Source of the DNA: Bdellovibrio bacteriovorus
Lineage (GTDB): Bacteria; Bdellovibrionota; Bdellovibrionia; Bdellovibrionales; Bdellovibrionaceae
Assembly (NCBI RefSeq): GCF_025558485.1
Contig: NZ_CP102930.1
Coordinates: 2,604,001-2,668,000, forward strand
Reading direction: 5' to 3'
Length of the DNA: 64,000 bases
In this document: positions 44,898 to 53,765 of the stretch, piece by piece
Layout: the number at the start of each line of letters is the position of its first letter
How positions within the stretch are numbered: the first letter of the stretch is position 1
Made by a program: the position numbers and the translations under genes
The notes under the pieces: model-generated
What the model saw: the letters and a program-made list of their open reading frames with translations, nothing else
The model's database searches: none
Told to the model about the DNA's origin: nothing

Positions 44898-47777
44898 CTC
44901 GCGAGCCACTTCTTTTTTAACGAAGGCTTCCATCTGGTCGCCGACTTTAACGTCGTTGTAGTTCTCGATACCGATACCGCACTCATAGCCGGAAGCCACT
45001 TCTTTGGCGTCGTCTTTGAAGCGTTTAAGGGAGGCAATTTTGCCTTCGTAAACAATTTTATTTTCACGCAGCAAACGGATGCTCGCGTTACGCTGAACTT
45101 TACCATCGATAACGAAGCAACCTGCAATCGTACCAACTTTAGGAACAGTGAACACGTTACGCACTTCTGCACGACCCAGGACTTCTTCGACGATGTCCGG
45201 AGACAACAGACCGCCCATGGCCGCTTTCATCTGGTCGATCAGTTCGTATACGATAGAGTACGTACGAACATCCACGCCCATTTGTTTTGCTTTCGCCTGC
45301 GCGCCCAGATCCGGACGAACGTTGAAGCCCAGAACGATACCTTTTGCCGTGTTGGCTAGAACGATATCCCCCTCGTTGATACCACCCACTGCAGAGTGGA
45401 TGACACGAGCTTTAACTTCCGGAGTGGAAAGCTTCGCAAGCATGCCGTTGATCGCTTCCAAAGAACCATGCACATCGGCTTTCAACACGATCGCAAGTTC
45501 TTTCACGTCACCAGCTTTCACTTTCGCAAACACTTCATCCAGGGACAGCTTAGCTGCCGGAGTCGCTGCTGCTTTTTCAGCCTGTTCTTTTCTCAATTCA
45601 GAAACCTTGGTAGCCGTGACTTCGTCTTTCACGATGTCGAACTTGTCACCGGCAGCAGGAACCGCCTCAAGACCCAGCACCTCTACAGGGATACCAGGAC
45701 CCGCAGATTGAACGCGCTCACCACGGTCATTGGTCAAAGAACGAACGCGGCCTTTCATGGTACCAGCAACGATGTACTGACCCACTTCAACCGTACCGTC
45801 TTTCACCAGCAAAGTTGCCACAGGGCCTTTGCCTTTTTCCATTTTCGCTTCGATCACCAGACCGGTACCGGAACGTTTTGGGTTTGCTTTAAGCTCTGCC
45901 ACTTCGGCAACCAGTTTGATTTGTTCCAGCAACTCAGTGATACCCGTTCTCTTCAATGCGGAAACTTCGCAGAAGATCGTGGAACCACCCCACTCCTCAG
46001 GAACGATTTCAAGCTCAGTCAACTGTTGCTTGATACGCTCTGGGTTGGCGCCTGGTTTATCAATTTTATTCACTGCCACGATGATAGGTACGCCCGCTGC
46101 TTTGGCGTGGTTAATCGCCTCTTGAGTCTGAGGCATCATACCGTCGTCCGCTGCCACCACGATGATCGCGATGTCAGTGGCATTGGCACCACGGGCACGC
46201 ATTGCCGTGAAGGCTTCGTGGCCCGGAGTATCCAGGAATGTGATCAGGCTGCCGTCTTCGATTTTCACGCTGTACGCACCAATGTGCTGCGTGATACCGC
46301 CGGCCTCACCTTTAGCCACGTCCGCATTGCGAATCGCATCCAAAAGGGATGTTTTACCGTGATCGACGTGACCCATAACAGTCACTACTGGAGGACGAGT
46401 CACTGGAGCTGCATCCAGATCACCGAATGCCGTTTGTTCAGCAACTTCGTCCGCCGTTTTAAATACGTTTTGTGCTTCCCAACCGAACTCAGGCACGATC
46501 AATGCGATCGTGTCGAAATCCAGATCCATGTTCATGTTGGCCATCACACCCTGTTTCATCAGCTCACGAACCAATTGAGGAGCCTTCAGCCCCATTTCCA
46601 TGGCAAGGTCGCTCAATTTCATTGTGTTATTCACCTTCACAACACGTTTGTGCGCGGAAGGAGTCGTGATCTGAGTCTTCATGGCGTCACGATCCAACAG
46701 ACCTTTTTTCTTTTTCGGCTGGAAAACCATTTCGCGCTTACGGAATTCAACAGCGTTGAAGACTGTAACCACTTCCTCTTTTTCACCACCACGACCACCA
46801 GCTGCCGCCGGGCCTGCCGCTGGAGCAGGAGGACCAAATGAACGCTTACGTTTGTCGAAATCGCGACCGCGATCGCCGCCCTGATCCACAATAGGTTCAG
46901 GTGGCTGGTTCGCCGCTACAAATCCAGTGCGGATATTGCGAGTTGGCGCCCCGCCTGCAGGACGGTTGAAACCGCCCGGGCGTTGACCGGTGAAGGAGGC
47001 GCTGGCACCACGCTGTTCACCACCAGCTCCGCCACGCGGCTGGAATCCGCCGGTGCGTTCACCCTGAGGGCGCTGTGGAGCTTGTGACTGAACGCGGGAA
47101 AGATCCATGCGTCCGATAATATTTCTTTTAGGTGCAGATGCCGGAGTTGCAGAACTGGAAACACCGCTGGTGCCCACAACAACCTCTTTCTTACGAGCTT
47201 GTGGAGCTGCAACAGGTTCCGCTGCCACTGGAGCCGGAGCTGGCGTTTCTTTCGCCACCACTGGTTCCGTTTTTTCAACTGCGGCCGGAGCTTCCTCTTT
47301 AACAGGGGCTTTCGTCTCTACAGCTTCAGCAACCGCTTCCGGTGCTGCTTCAATTTCTTCAGCTTCCACTTTCGCGGCTGGCTTCTTCACCACGACACGT
47401 GTGGTTTTCGGAGCTGCCTCTTCTGTTTCCGCCTCAGGTTTCGCCACCACTTTTGCTTTTGGAGCTTCAGCAGGGACTTCATCTTTCTTTCTGCGAATCA
47501 CAGGGGTTTTTACGGCTGCGGCAGAGGCATCTGCTTCTGCAGGGGCCGCTGCTGCTTTTTTCGGTGCCGCTTTGCGAGCAGCTGTCTTTTTGGGTTTCGG
47601 CTCATCGGCGGATTTTTCGCCACCGCTGAGTTTAATTTTAATTTGCTCAAGAACTTCGGGTTCTAGCTCCGCCATGTGACTTTTCACAGGCAAATGCCAC
47701 TCGCGGATTTTATCCATGAGGGCCAGCGGGGTCATCCCGATCTCTTTTGCAAATTCAAAAACCTTTGGATTACTCAC
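44877..47777 (-). CDS. infB: Translation initiation factor IF-2
   Basis: 966 residues. An IF2-N domain ([21 protein letters not shown]) is followed by a long low-complexity linker rich in Ala, Glu, Lys and Pro, then Gly/Arg-rich segments. A second N-domain ([24 protein letters not shown]) leads into the GTPase with GHVDHGKTS (G1), DTPGHEAF (G3) and NKID (G4), then domains II-IV ([10 protein letters not shown]). It positions initiator tRNA on the ribosome. Last gene of rimP-nusA-infB, the conserved order. Its end overlaps the damaged plus-strand frame by 21 bases. Confidence 0.98.
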   Translation of the reverse strand: MSNPKVFEFAKEIGMTPLALMDKIREWHLPVKSHMAELEPEVLEQIKIKLSGGEKSADEPKPKKTAARKAAPKKAAAAPAEADASAAAVKTPVIRRKKDEVPAEAPKAKVVAKPEAETEEAAPKTTRVVVKKPAAKVEAEEIEAAPEAVAEAVETKAPVKEEAPAAVEKTEPVVAKETPAPAPVAAEPVAAPQARKKEVVVGTSGVSSSATPASAPKRNIIGRMDLSRVQSQAPQRPQGERTGGFQPRGGAGGEQRGASASFTGQRPGGFNRPAGGAPTRNIRTGFVAANQPPEPIVDQGGDRGRDFDKRKRSFGPPAPAAGPAAAGGRGGEKEEVVTVFNAVEFRKREMVFQPKKKKGLLDRDAMKTQITTPSAHKRVVKVNNTMKLSDLAMEMGLKAPQLVRELMKQGVMANMNMDLDFDTIALIVPEFGWEAQNVFKTADEVAEQTAFGDLDAAPVTRPPVVTVMGHVDHGKTSLLDAIRNADVAKGEAGGITQHIGAYSVKIEDGSLITFLDTPGHEAFTAMRARGANATDIAIIVVAADDGMMPQTQEAINHAKAAGVPIIVAVNKIDKPGANPERIKQQLTELEIVPEEWGGSTIFCEVSALKRTGITELLEQIKLVAEVAELKANPKRSGTGLVIEAKMEKGKGPVATLLVKDGTVEVGQYIVAGTMKGRVRSLTNDRGERVQSAGPGIPVEVLGLEAVPAAGDKFDIVKDEVTATKVSELRKEQAEKAAATPAAKLSLDEVFAKVKAGDVKELAIVLKADVHGSLEAINGMLAKLSTPEVKARVIHSAVGGINEGDIVLANTAKGIVLGFNVRPDLGAQAKAKQMGVDVRTYSIVYELIDQMKAAMGGLLSPDIVEEVLGRAEVRNVFTVPKVGTIAGCFVIDGKVQRNASIRLLRENKIVYEGKIASLKRFKDDAKEVASGYECGIGIENYNDVKVGDQMEAFVKKEVARELEGGAN

Positions 47778-47812
47778 TCAGTCTCCCTGTAGTTGTTCTC
47801 TATCCAAAAAAA

Positions 47813-49210
47813 TTATTCTTCTTCCGCTTCCTGCTGATCGAGTTTTTTCAACTCTTGCTTCAACAGAAGGTCGGCCTGCTCTTTTGCAGACACATTGGAT
47901 TGCTTGTCCTTAGCAACAGAAGGCGCTGTCGGAACAGGAATGCCTTCGGATTCATACTTCGCAACCAAACCTTTGGCTTCGCCGGAAAGCTTTTCAGCCT
48001 TCTCTGGATCGTCGTAGCCAGGAATTGTCATCAACTCTTCCACCGGCGCAGCTGCAACCGCCTGGAAGGATCCGAAGCCGGACTGGAAGATGTTTTGTGC
48101 CATCGTTTCGCTCATACCCGGGATCAGCATCAAGTTGAAGATGGATTCCGCAGTACGGGAAGCCGCCGAAGAGTCAGAAATGATATCCAGTTTCCAAGTC
48201 GTCAGTTTCGCCGCCAAACGCACGTTTTGACCACGTTTACCGATCGCCAAAGACAACTGGGAATCCGGAACAACAATTTCCATTTCACGGTTGGCATCGT
48301 CAAGGAACACGCGGGAAATTTCCGCAGGTGCCAAAGCGTTGCACGCAAAACGAGTGATGTCCTCGTCCCAAGGAACGATGTCGATTTTCTCGCCACGAAG
48401 TTCCTGAACGATATTCTGAACACGGGAACCCTTCATACCCACGCAAGCCCCTACCGGGTCCACGGAGTTGTCTTTGGAACGAACCGCGATTTTCGCGCGC
48501 TGTCCTGGTTCACGAGCGGCAGCCATGATCTCTACAACACCGTCGTAGATCTCTGGAACCTCCATTTCGAAAAGTTTCATCAAATAACGTTCATCAGCGC
48601 GGGACATGATGATCTGAGGACCACGTGTCGTCTGACGAACTTCAGAAAGGTAACCCTGAATGCGGTCGCCTGGCTTGTATTGTTCGCCCGGGATCTGTTC
48701 ACGAGGCGGGATGTAAGCCTCAGTGCGACCCAAATCGACAACGATCGCGCCTTTTTCAACACGACGTGCGATACCGGAAGCGATTTCACCCTTACGTTCT
48801 TCAAATTCGTTGAAGATGATATTGCGTTCAGCATCACGCACTTTCTGCATGATGATCTGCTTTGCCGTCTGAGCGGCAATACGACCCAAATCAGAAGCTT
48901 CCATTTTGATACCGATAGAGTCATCAAGCTGTACATTTGGATCCAGCTTTTGAGCTTCGTCCAGAGGAATTTCAACTTCTTCATCAATATACTTTTCGCG
49001 AGGAACAACCTCTTTGAACTCAAAAAGTTCAACTTCGCCAGTGTCTTCGTTGTAAGCTGCTTCGATTTCACGGTAAGTACCGTACTTCTTGCGTGCAGCA
49101 ACCAACATACCCTGAGTGATTGCGTCGATAACAACTTGCTTATCGATACCTTTGTCTTTTCCGACTTGATCAATCACCTTGGAAAGATCTGAAAACACAT
49201 TTTCAGCCAT
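47813..49210 (-). CDS. nusA: Transcription termination/antitermination factor NusA
   Basis: 465 residues. NusA N-domain (LSKVIDQVGKDKGIDKQVVIDAITQGMLVAARKKYG), S1 domain (GAIVVDLGRTEAYIPPREQIPGE), two KH domains (DPVGACVGMKGSRVQNIVQELRGEKIDIV and LAIGKRGQNVRLAAKLT) and a C-terminal helix-hairpin-helix-type region (AEKLSGEAKGLVAKY). It modulates RNA polymerase pausing. It is 15 bases downstream of rimP and 35 bases upstream of infB. Confidence 0.97.
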   Translation of the reverse strand: MAENVFSDLSKVIDQVGKDKGIDKQVVIDAITQGMLVAARKKYGTYREIEAAYNEDTGEVELFEFKEVVPREKYIDEEVEIPLDEAQKLDPNVQLDDSIGIKMEASDLGRIAAQTAKQIIMQKVRDAERNIIFNEFEERKGEIASGIARRVEKGAIVVDLGRTEAYIPPREQIPGEQYKPGDRIQGYLSEVRQTTRGPQIIMSRADERYLMKLFEMEVPEIYDGVVEIMAAAREPGQRAKIAVRSKDNSVDPVGACVGMKGSRVQNIVQELRGEKIDIVPWDEDITRFACNALAPAEISRVFLDDANREMEIVVPDSQLSLAIGKRGQNVRLAAKLTTWKLDIISDSSAASRTAESIFNLMLIPGMSETMAQNIFQSGFGSFQAVAAAPVEELMTIPGYDDPEKAEKLSGEAKGLVAKYESEGIPVPTAPSVAKDKQSNVSAKEQADLLLKQELKKLDQQEAEEE

Positions 49211-49225
49211 GATTTTCCTCTCTCG

Positions 49226-49759
49226 TTACTTTTTCTGACCTTTAGTAAATTCAAAAACCAATTTTGCCCTGTCGATCATTGCGTATGGAATCTTGATTTC
49301 CACATCCTTCACAACGAAACGAACACCCTGATCGTCAGCGGATGTCAAAACCTCTTCAACAGTTTTGGCATTCTTCCACTTCTTATCCTCAACACCCATT
49401 GTTTCCAGCGGTTTCAAAGTCTTGATATAGACCTTTTTCCCAACCACTTTCTGGAAGTGCCAAGGCTGCTTCAGGTGACGATCCAAGCCTGGAGTGGAAA
49501 CCTCCAGACTGTACTCCCCACCGGGGATCAGCTCTTCATCTGCATCCAGAACTTCGCTTAAGCCTCTGGAAACATTGGTGCAATCGTCAATGCTGATGGC
49601 ACCTTCTTCATTCTTATCAATAAACAAACGCAGCGTTCTGCCCTTGCCCATGCCAACGAATTCAACGTCGTAAAGCAAACAACCTTGCGCGGTTGCCACG
49701 TCGCTGGCGATCTTTTCTATCTTTGTCATCCAAGCAGGAGGTTGTGACATTTCTCTCAA
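49226..49759 (-). CDS. rimP: Ribosome maturation factor RimP
   Basis: 177 residues. GKGRTLRLFIDKNEEGAISIDDCTNVSRGLSEVLDADEELIPGGEYSLEVSTPGLDRHL is the diagnostic RimP segment, followed by the Sm-like C-terminal domain (GKKVYIKTL). Needed for 30S maturation. It leads the rimP-nusA-infB operon. The promoter should lie in 49760-49910, where no clear -35/-10 pair stood out. Confidence 0.95.
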   Translation of the reverse strand: MREMSQPPAWMTKIEKIASDVATAQGCLLYDVEFVGMGKGRTLRLFIDKNEEGAISIDDCTNVSRGLSEVLDADEELIPGGEYSLEVSTPGLDRHLKQPWHFQKVVGKKVYIKTLKPLETMGVEDKKWKNAKTVEEVLTSADDQGVRFVVKDVEIKIPYAMIDRAKLVFEFTKGQKK

Positions 49760-49909
49760 TCCTAAATACAGTTACGCCCTATCAAGACAACAATCCTGCC
49801 TATGAGGGCATACAAATATGCCTTAACAAGCCCCTAAGAACCTGTTTCAGCTACCTCGTCGTACGTGTTGGGTTCGACTTTGTGGGAACTGCCCGGGCGG
49901 GGCCGGTAC

Positions 49910-49936
49910 AAAAAAAAATGGGCCTGCTGGGCCCAT
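49910..49936 (-). terminator. Intrinsic terminator after rimI
   Basis: ATGGGCC/GGCCCAT stem with a short loop and, on the minus strand, nine T. It ends the transcript that enters from rimI; rimP starts beyond it. Confidence 0.88.
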
Positions 49937-50014
49937 TGAACGGATCTAAATTAGCAATAAAATCGAGAGAGTGCAAGGGTTTATCTCGACCTCGGCCTTG
50001 CGGGTCGGCGGGGC

Positions 50015-50452
50015 TCACGAAACTGAGTACAAAATAGCGGTCGCTCCGTCCTTATAATACCGAGGTCGTCTCCGAACCTCTTTAAATCCGAGCTTTTCAT
50101 AAAGTTTTTGCGCCGAAACGTTTTCCTCATGCACTTCAAGCCAGATCGCCCGCCCCTGACCCTTTGCGGCAATCATATGCTCCAGAAGCTTTTCCATGTA
50201 CCCACGCCGGCGATATTGGGGATGCGTGGCCACCAAAGAAATCTCCCAGACATCGGGAACTTCTCGATAAAGGATGAAACCCGTCAAAGTCTCACCTTCG
50301 AAAACTCCCAGAGCCTCGGCGGTGGCCAGCTCGGCCCCCAAAAGATCGTTGGGCCAGTAAAACTGCGGCAAAAGCCCCTGCTCCTGATGGATGGCCTCCA
50401 CCAATGCCCGCATCGCCGGTTTGTGAGATCCCTTAAGAACTTCGACGTGCAT
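50015..50452 (-). CDS. rimI: GNAT acetyltransferase, RimI-like
   Basis: 145 residues with a GNAT fold: EGETLTGFILYREVPDVWEISLVATHPQYRRRGYMEKLLEHMIAAKGQGRAIWLEVHEENVSAQKLYEKLGFKEVRRRPRYY. The acetyl-CoA loop is QYRRRGYM, and the NVSAQKLYEKLGF ending is typical of RimI, which acetylates the N-terminus of ribosomal protein S18. Other N-acetyltransferase roles are possible. It starts 2 bases after the preceding stop, so it is coupled to the SurA-like gene. Confidence 0.82.
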   Translation of the reverse strand: MHVEVLKGSHKPAMRALVEAIHQEQGLLPQFYWPNDLLGAELATAEALGVFEGETLTGFILYREVPDVWEISLVATHPQYRRRGYMEKLLEHMIAAKGQGRAIWLEVHEENVSAQKLYEKLGFKEVRRRPRYYKDGATAILYSVS

Positions 50453-50454
50453 AC

Positions 50455-51084
50455 TTATTCCGCCACAAAGTTGCGCACTTTGTATTTGCGCTTGATAACC
50501 TCAAACCAGGAACGGATGCGTTCTTCCAGCTGCTGTTGAGCCAGAAAGGTTTTGATATTTTCCTTAAAGCCCTCAAACGGAGAGCTGCCAAACTTGGCGC
50601 GATTGTTTTCATAGTAAACTTGCGCCTCCTGATCCGTGATAATGCCGGTCATGGAGTTGGTTTTAAATTTCAGGAAACTTTTCGCTGCCAGCTTACGGAT
50701 GGTGAACTTCTTGACCTCTGCCGCCGTGGGTTCGATCTGTGCCCAATAGGCTTTTCCGGCAACGGCACGGTCGATCTTATTTAAAGCGTCCTGCACTTCA
50801 CTGTCAGGCACGGCCGCCACATTGAAGTTTTCCGCCTCCAGCGCCACAACCAGTTCCAACAGCACCTGGGTCACTGCCGAAGCAAACTCCGCCTGCCCCG
50901 GACGCAACTCAGGAATCGCCACTTTGGCTTTTTCCGCAGTCAGGACATGCCCAATGGCCATGGAGATCTGAACCTCGCGACTGGTCACCACATAATCCGA
51001 CACCTGCCCAACCGTCTCTGTCACCAGAGTCGCCGCCGAAGCCGAAGTCGCCACAAACATAAGCAATAAAACCAAGAAGCGCAT
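50455..51084 (-). CDS. Periplasmic SurA-like chaperone-domain protein without PPIase
   Basis: 209 residues with a signal peptide (cleaved near ASA-A, 18). It opens VTETVGQVSDYVVTSREVQISM, like the N-terminal helix region of SurA/PpiD. It then has a long helical part (ITDQEAQVYYENNRAKFGSSPFEGFKENIKTFLAQQQLEERIRSWFEVIKRKYKVR) that matches the chaperone core and returning helix. The parvulin domain is absent. It would handle unfolded outer-membrane proteins in the periplasm. Co-transcribed with rimI. Confidence 0.65.
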   Translation of the reverse strand: MRFLVLLLMFVATSASAATLVTETVGQVSDYVVTSREVQISMAIGHVLTAEKAKVAIPELRPGQAEFASAVTQVLLELVVALEAENFNVAAVPDSEVQDALNKIDRAVAGKAYWAQIEPTAAEVKKFTIRKLAAKSFLKFKTNSMTGIITDQEAQVYYENNRAKFGSSPFEGFKENIKTFLAQQQLEERIRSWFEVIKRKYKVRNFVAE

Positions 51085-51132
51085 AAAAAGACTATGCCCA
51101 AGGAAAAACCCGAAGTCCAGCCCTCAAGGTGA

Positions 51133-51232
51133 GGACTTCGACAGATGAGTTTTATCAAGGCGCAAGGAGGAAGGCGTGCTATCAGCACCTCGACGACGCA
51201 GCAACGCAGAGAAAACTCATCTGCCGAAGTCC
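51133..51232. repeat. 100-bp palindromic element
   Basis: Arms of 21 bases (51133-51153 and 51212-51232), complementary except at one position, flank a 58-base centre that includes GTGC/GCAC (51172-51184). It lies between two minus-strand genes and codes for nothing. The size and shape suggest a dispersed palindromic repeat or an RNA with a long stem. Confidence 0.72.
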
Positions 51233-51243
51233 GCGAAAAAAAC

Positions 51244-51268
51244 AACCCCTGCTGTTGAGGCAGGGGTT
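51244..51268 (-). terminator. Intrinsic terminator of the outer-membrane barrel gene
   Basis: AACCCCTGC/GCAGGGGTT with a 7-base loop, then GTTTTTTT on the minus strand, about 42 bases past the stop. Confidence 0.85.
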
Positions 51269-51309
51269 GAAACCACTGAGGAATTAATAACTAACTTAAC
51301 TCTATTAGA

Positions 51310-52494
51310 TTAGAAATTTACGCGTCCGACAATAGACATTACGTAATACTGCAGTTTTTCGATTGGGTTACTGTACTGAGGTCCAGACATGAACGTGTTT
51401 TTCGCGTTCACACGGCTGGAAAGATTCCACATGTAACGGAAATCCAAGCCCAAAGAATACTTCGGATTGAACTCCAGATCCGCACCGATCACAGTACCCA
51501 CGTCAATCGCGTGAGAGTTTGCAGTCGTGTCGTTCTTGTAGCCATAGATGTTGTCGTTAGACCAAGAGAACGATCTGTAAGAGTAAGACACCAAACCACC
51601 GATAACCGGTCTGATGATACCGTTAAACAACTGAACCTTCGCAGCCAACTGACCGGAATACTGATTCACGTCGATATTGTCCGGAATCCAGTAACCACCT
51701 GTGTTGTTGTATGGGTAGTTATTGTAACCACCAGTGTAGTATCCCTGACCTTCAACTGAATAGTTGGAATACAGGAATGTACCTTCGATCACGAAGTTGT
51801 CGTATTTGTTACCGAAAGCCACACCCAAAGCGTAGTTTCCTTTAACATTGCTGACATCTGGATAGTCACCCACACCCAAAACACCGGCAACATACTTCGT
51901 TTCGATCGGAGCAATGGCAGCTTCTTCTTCCACTTTCATGGCAGCAGCCAGCTCTTCACGGATGATGTCGCGAGTGTTTTCTTTAGGTTCTTCAACTTGT
52001 TGAACCTGAACAGGCTGGGCCACAACCGGCTGAACAACTTGTTGTTGCACCTGTTGAACCTGCTGCTGTTCGTTCATTTGGTTGAACTTATCACCGAACA
52101 ATACAGAAGCTCTTTTCTTTTCATCTTCCATACGGGAAGTTTCCAGCTTCTCTACGATTCTTTGTTCAGTTTGCATTTCTGCATCCTGACGAGCACGACG
52201 GATTTGTTCCGCACGGGACTCTGTCAGCGGAGACGCCTCTATAATAGTGGTTGGTTGCTTTTGCACCTGTTGTTGCTGCAACTGCGCATTGGAAGTCGGT
52301 GTCGCCTGATTCAAAATATAGATAGGCTGGCCACTGACTGGCGCTGTGTTGGCAATACCCGCCTGAGCCGCAGGGGCTTGTTGGCTTGAATACATTTGAT
52401 CAAGCTCAGCATCAACATCGCTTTCAATACTCTGAGCCAGAGCAAATGTCGGCGCGATGCTCAAAGCCGCAAGTATATAGAAATACTTTTTCAT
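51310..52494 (-). CDS. Outer-membrane beta-barrel protein with Gln-rich coiled region
   Basis: 394 residues with a signal peptide (cleaved near ALA-Q, 20). Residues 20-180 are low complexity: Ala/Pro/Gln-rich, a charged coiled-coil stretch (RAEQIRRARQDAEMQTEQRIVEKLETSRMEDEKKRA) and VQQVQQQVVQPV repeats. The C-terminal 190 residues alternate as beta strands (YALGVAFGNKYDNFVIEGTFLYSNYSVEG) and end VGRVNF with terminal Phe, an OmpA/OmpW-sized barrel. The periplasmic coil may bridge to peptidoglycan or a partner. A well-formed sigma-54 promoter lies upstream and a strong terminator follows. Confidence 0.82.
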   Translation of the reverse strand: MKKYFYILAALSIAPTFALAQSIESDVDAELDQMYSSQQAPAAQAGIANTAPVSGQPIYILNQATPTSNAQLQQQQVQKQPTTIIEASPLTESRAEQIRRARQDAEMQTEQRIVEKLETSRMEDEKKRASVLFGDKFNQMNEQQQVQQVQQQVVQPVVAQPVQVQQVEEPKENTRDIIREELAAAMKVEEEAAIAPIETKYVAGVLGVGDYPDVSNVKGNYALGVAFGNKYDNFVIEGTFLYSNYSVEGQGYYTGGYNNYPYNNTGGYWIPDNIDVNQYSGQLAAKVQLFNGIIRPVIGGLVSYSYRSFSWSNDNIYGYKNDTTANSHAIDVGTVIGADLEFNPKYSLGLDFRYMWNLSSRVNAKNTFMSGPQYSNPIEKLQYYVMSIVGRVNF

Positions 52495-52550
52495 AGGGTC
52501 TCCTCGTAGTTCTGGTTATATAAAAACCTTTTAGTCACTGGTCGCATAGA

Positions 52551-52567
52551 GCAAGCCTGATGCCAAC
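52551..52567 (-). promoter_or_regulatory. Sigma-54 (-24/-12) promoter of the barrel gene
   Basis: The minus strand reads TTGGCATCAGGCTTGCT: GG and GC are 10 bases apart and both halves fit the consensus TGGCAC-N5-TTGCT closely. The predicted start is about 45 bases before the ATG at 52494. Confidence 0.68.
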
Positions 52568-52772
52568 CCGGCCAAATTTCGGCCATCCCGCCTAAGTCCT
52601 TGATATCCCCGCGTTCTTTGTCACCCCCCTGAAAAGCCTGCATTCCGCCTGTGACAGGATTTGTGACAACTTCCAGTACGCTTTCTGAAATTCTTGCAAA
52701 CCAGGATCATAATGCCCCTGACTGTGGATGAATTTGGTAAAACTTCGCCTTATATATAAGGAGATCTCTCTG

Positions 52773-53681
52773 ATGTACCCGTTGTTACGCTCATCTGCTG
52801 CTGTTCTTTCTCTTTGTTTTCTGGCTGCGTGCAGCTCTTCTGATTCCGGTGAAAATCTGACTGCGAATGTGGAACCTTCCAACTGTGAAATTACGGGCCA
52901 TTCCTATGGAATCGTGGGTGGCCAGGTTTTGGGCTCCGGAAATGAGCTGAGTTCTTCCACCGTTTTGATTGTTACCGTGAAAGAAAACAAGGAATACAGC
53001 ATTTGCACGGGCACCCTGATTGCCAGAGACAAAGTCCTTACCGCAGCTCACTGTTCTCCGCCCGATACCAAAGCCATAGCGATCGCCTTTACTAATAACG
53101 TGGGTTGCATGAGCGAGGCTCCCAAAAGAACACTTCGTCTGGTGGTTGATAAAGCCGTGAACGAAGACTATCCGCACACCAATTCTATTTATAATGCTTC
53201 CAATGACCTGGCGATCCTGAAGTTCGCAGGCAATATTCCGGAAGGCTATAAAATCCGCAGCCTGCCTTCTGCCACTTTCAGCCCGGCACCGACAGACACC
53301 TTGGTTATGAGTGGCTATGGAACGACATCTGAAAAGGCCGGCGACTCTGGCACCCTGCGCTTCGCCAAGTCCTCAGCATCCAACATTCTGGGCAACAGCT
53401 TCTTCCTGGCACGCTCCAACCGCACTGTGAGTGTGGATAAAACCATCATCGTTGAACAACCTCGCACGGGCGTTTGCAGTGGCGATTCCGGCGGAGCGCT
53501 TTATGCAAAAACAAAAGACGGCCTGACTCTGATCGGAATCACTTCCATGGGCGTGGACCATAGGGCGCTGAAGGATAGCGACGTCCGCATTTGTCACGGT
53601 GTCGCCATCTATGTGGACGTGCGAGAAAATCTGAACTGGATTCGTGAGCAATCCGATAAATTGGATCGTAACAATTTGTGA
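52773..53681 (+). CDS. Trypsin-like (S1) serine protease lipoprotein
   Basis: 302 residues from the ATG behind AAGGAGATCTCTCTG. The leader ends in the lipobox LAAC (20). The S1 fold is complete: N-terminal IVGG for zymogen-type activation, catalytic His in LTAAHC, Asp in NDLAIL, and Ser in CSGDSGGAL, with paired cysteines. It should sit in the outer membrane or face outward and cleave proteins; such enzymes are common in predators. A residue upstream of IVGG (HSYG) would be the cleavage site. No neighbour suggests a partner. Confidence 0.92.
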   Translation: MYPLLRSSAAVLSLCFLAACSSSDSGENLTANVEPSNCEITGHSYGIVGGQVLGSGNELSSSTVLIVTVKENKEYSICTGTLIARDKVLTAAHCSPPDTKAIAIAFTNNVGCMSEAPKRTLRLVVDKAVNEDYPHTNSIYNASNDLAILKFAGNIPEGYKIRSLPSATFSPAPTDTLVMSGYGTTSEKAGDSGTLRFAKSSASNILGNSFFLARSNRTVSVDKTIIVEQPRTGVCSGDSGGALYAKTKDGLTLIGITSMGVDHRALKDSDVRICHGVAIYVDVRENLNWIREQSDKLDRNNL

Positions 53682-53690
53682 GCGTTAGCG

Positions 53691-53725
53691 AACTTCTCTT
53701 TAGGTCTTCAACCTAAAGAGAAGTT
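53691..53725. terminator. 15-bp perfect hairpin between convergent genes
   Basis: AACTTCTCTTTAGGT/ACCTAAAGAGAAGTT with loop CTTCA begins 10 bases after the protease stop and 41 bases before the end of the methyltransferase gene. On the minus strand it comes after a T-rich run rather than before one, so it may be a stem for mRNA protection or a bidirectional terminator. Confidence 0.7.
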
Positions 53726-53765
53726 AAAATATCTGGCAAAAAAAAGATGACCTATAACTTAGCCA

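Noticed and set aside
45396..46841. Long plus-strand open frame opposite infB (481 codons)
   Set aside because: It lies wholly antisense to a well-supported infB, has His/Arg/Phe-rich composition typical of reversed codons, and shows no motif.
47747..49192. Long plus-strand open frame opposite nusA (481 codons)
   Set aside because: Antisense to nusA over nearly its whole length; improbable composition and no ribosome site.
52592..52882. 96-codon minus-strand frame before the protease gene
   Set aside because: Overlaps the protease start antisense; charged, motif-free sequence without initiation signals.
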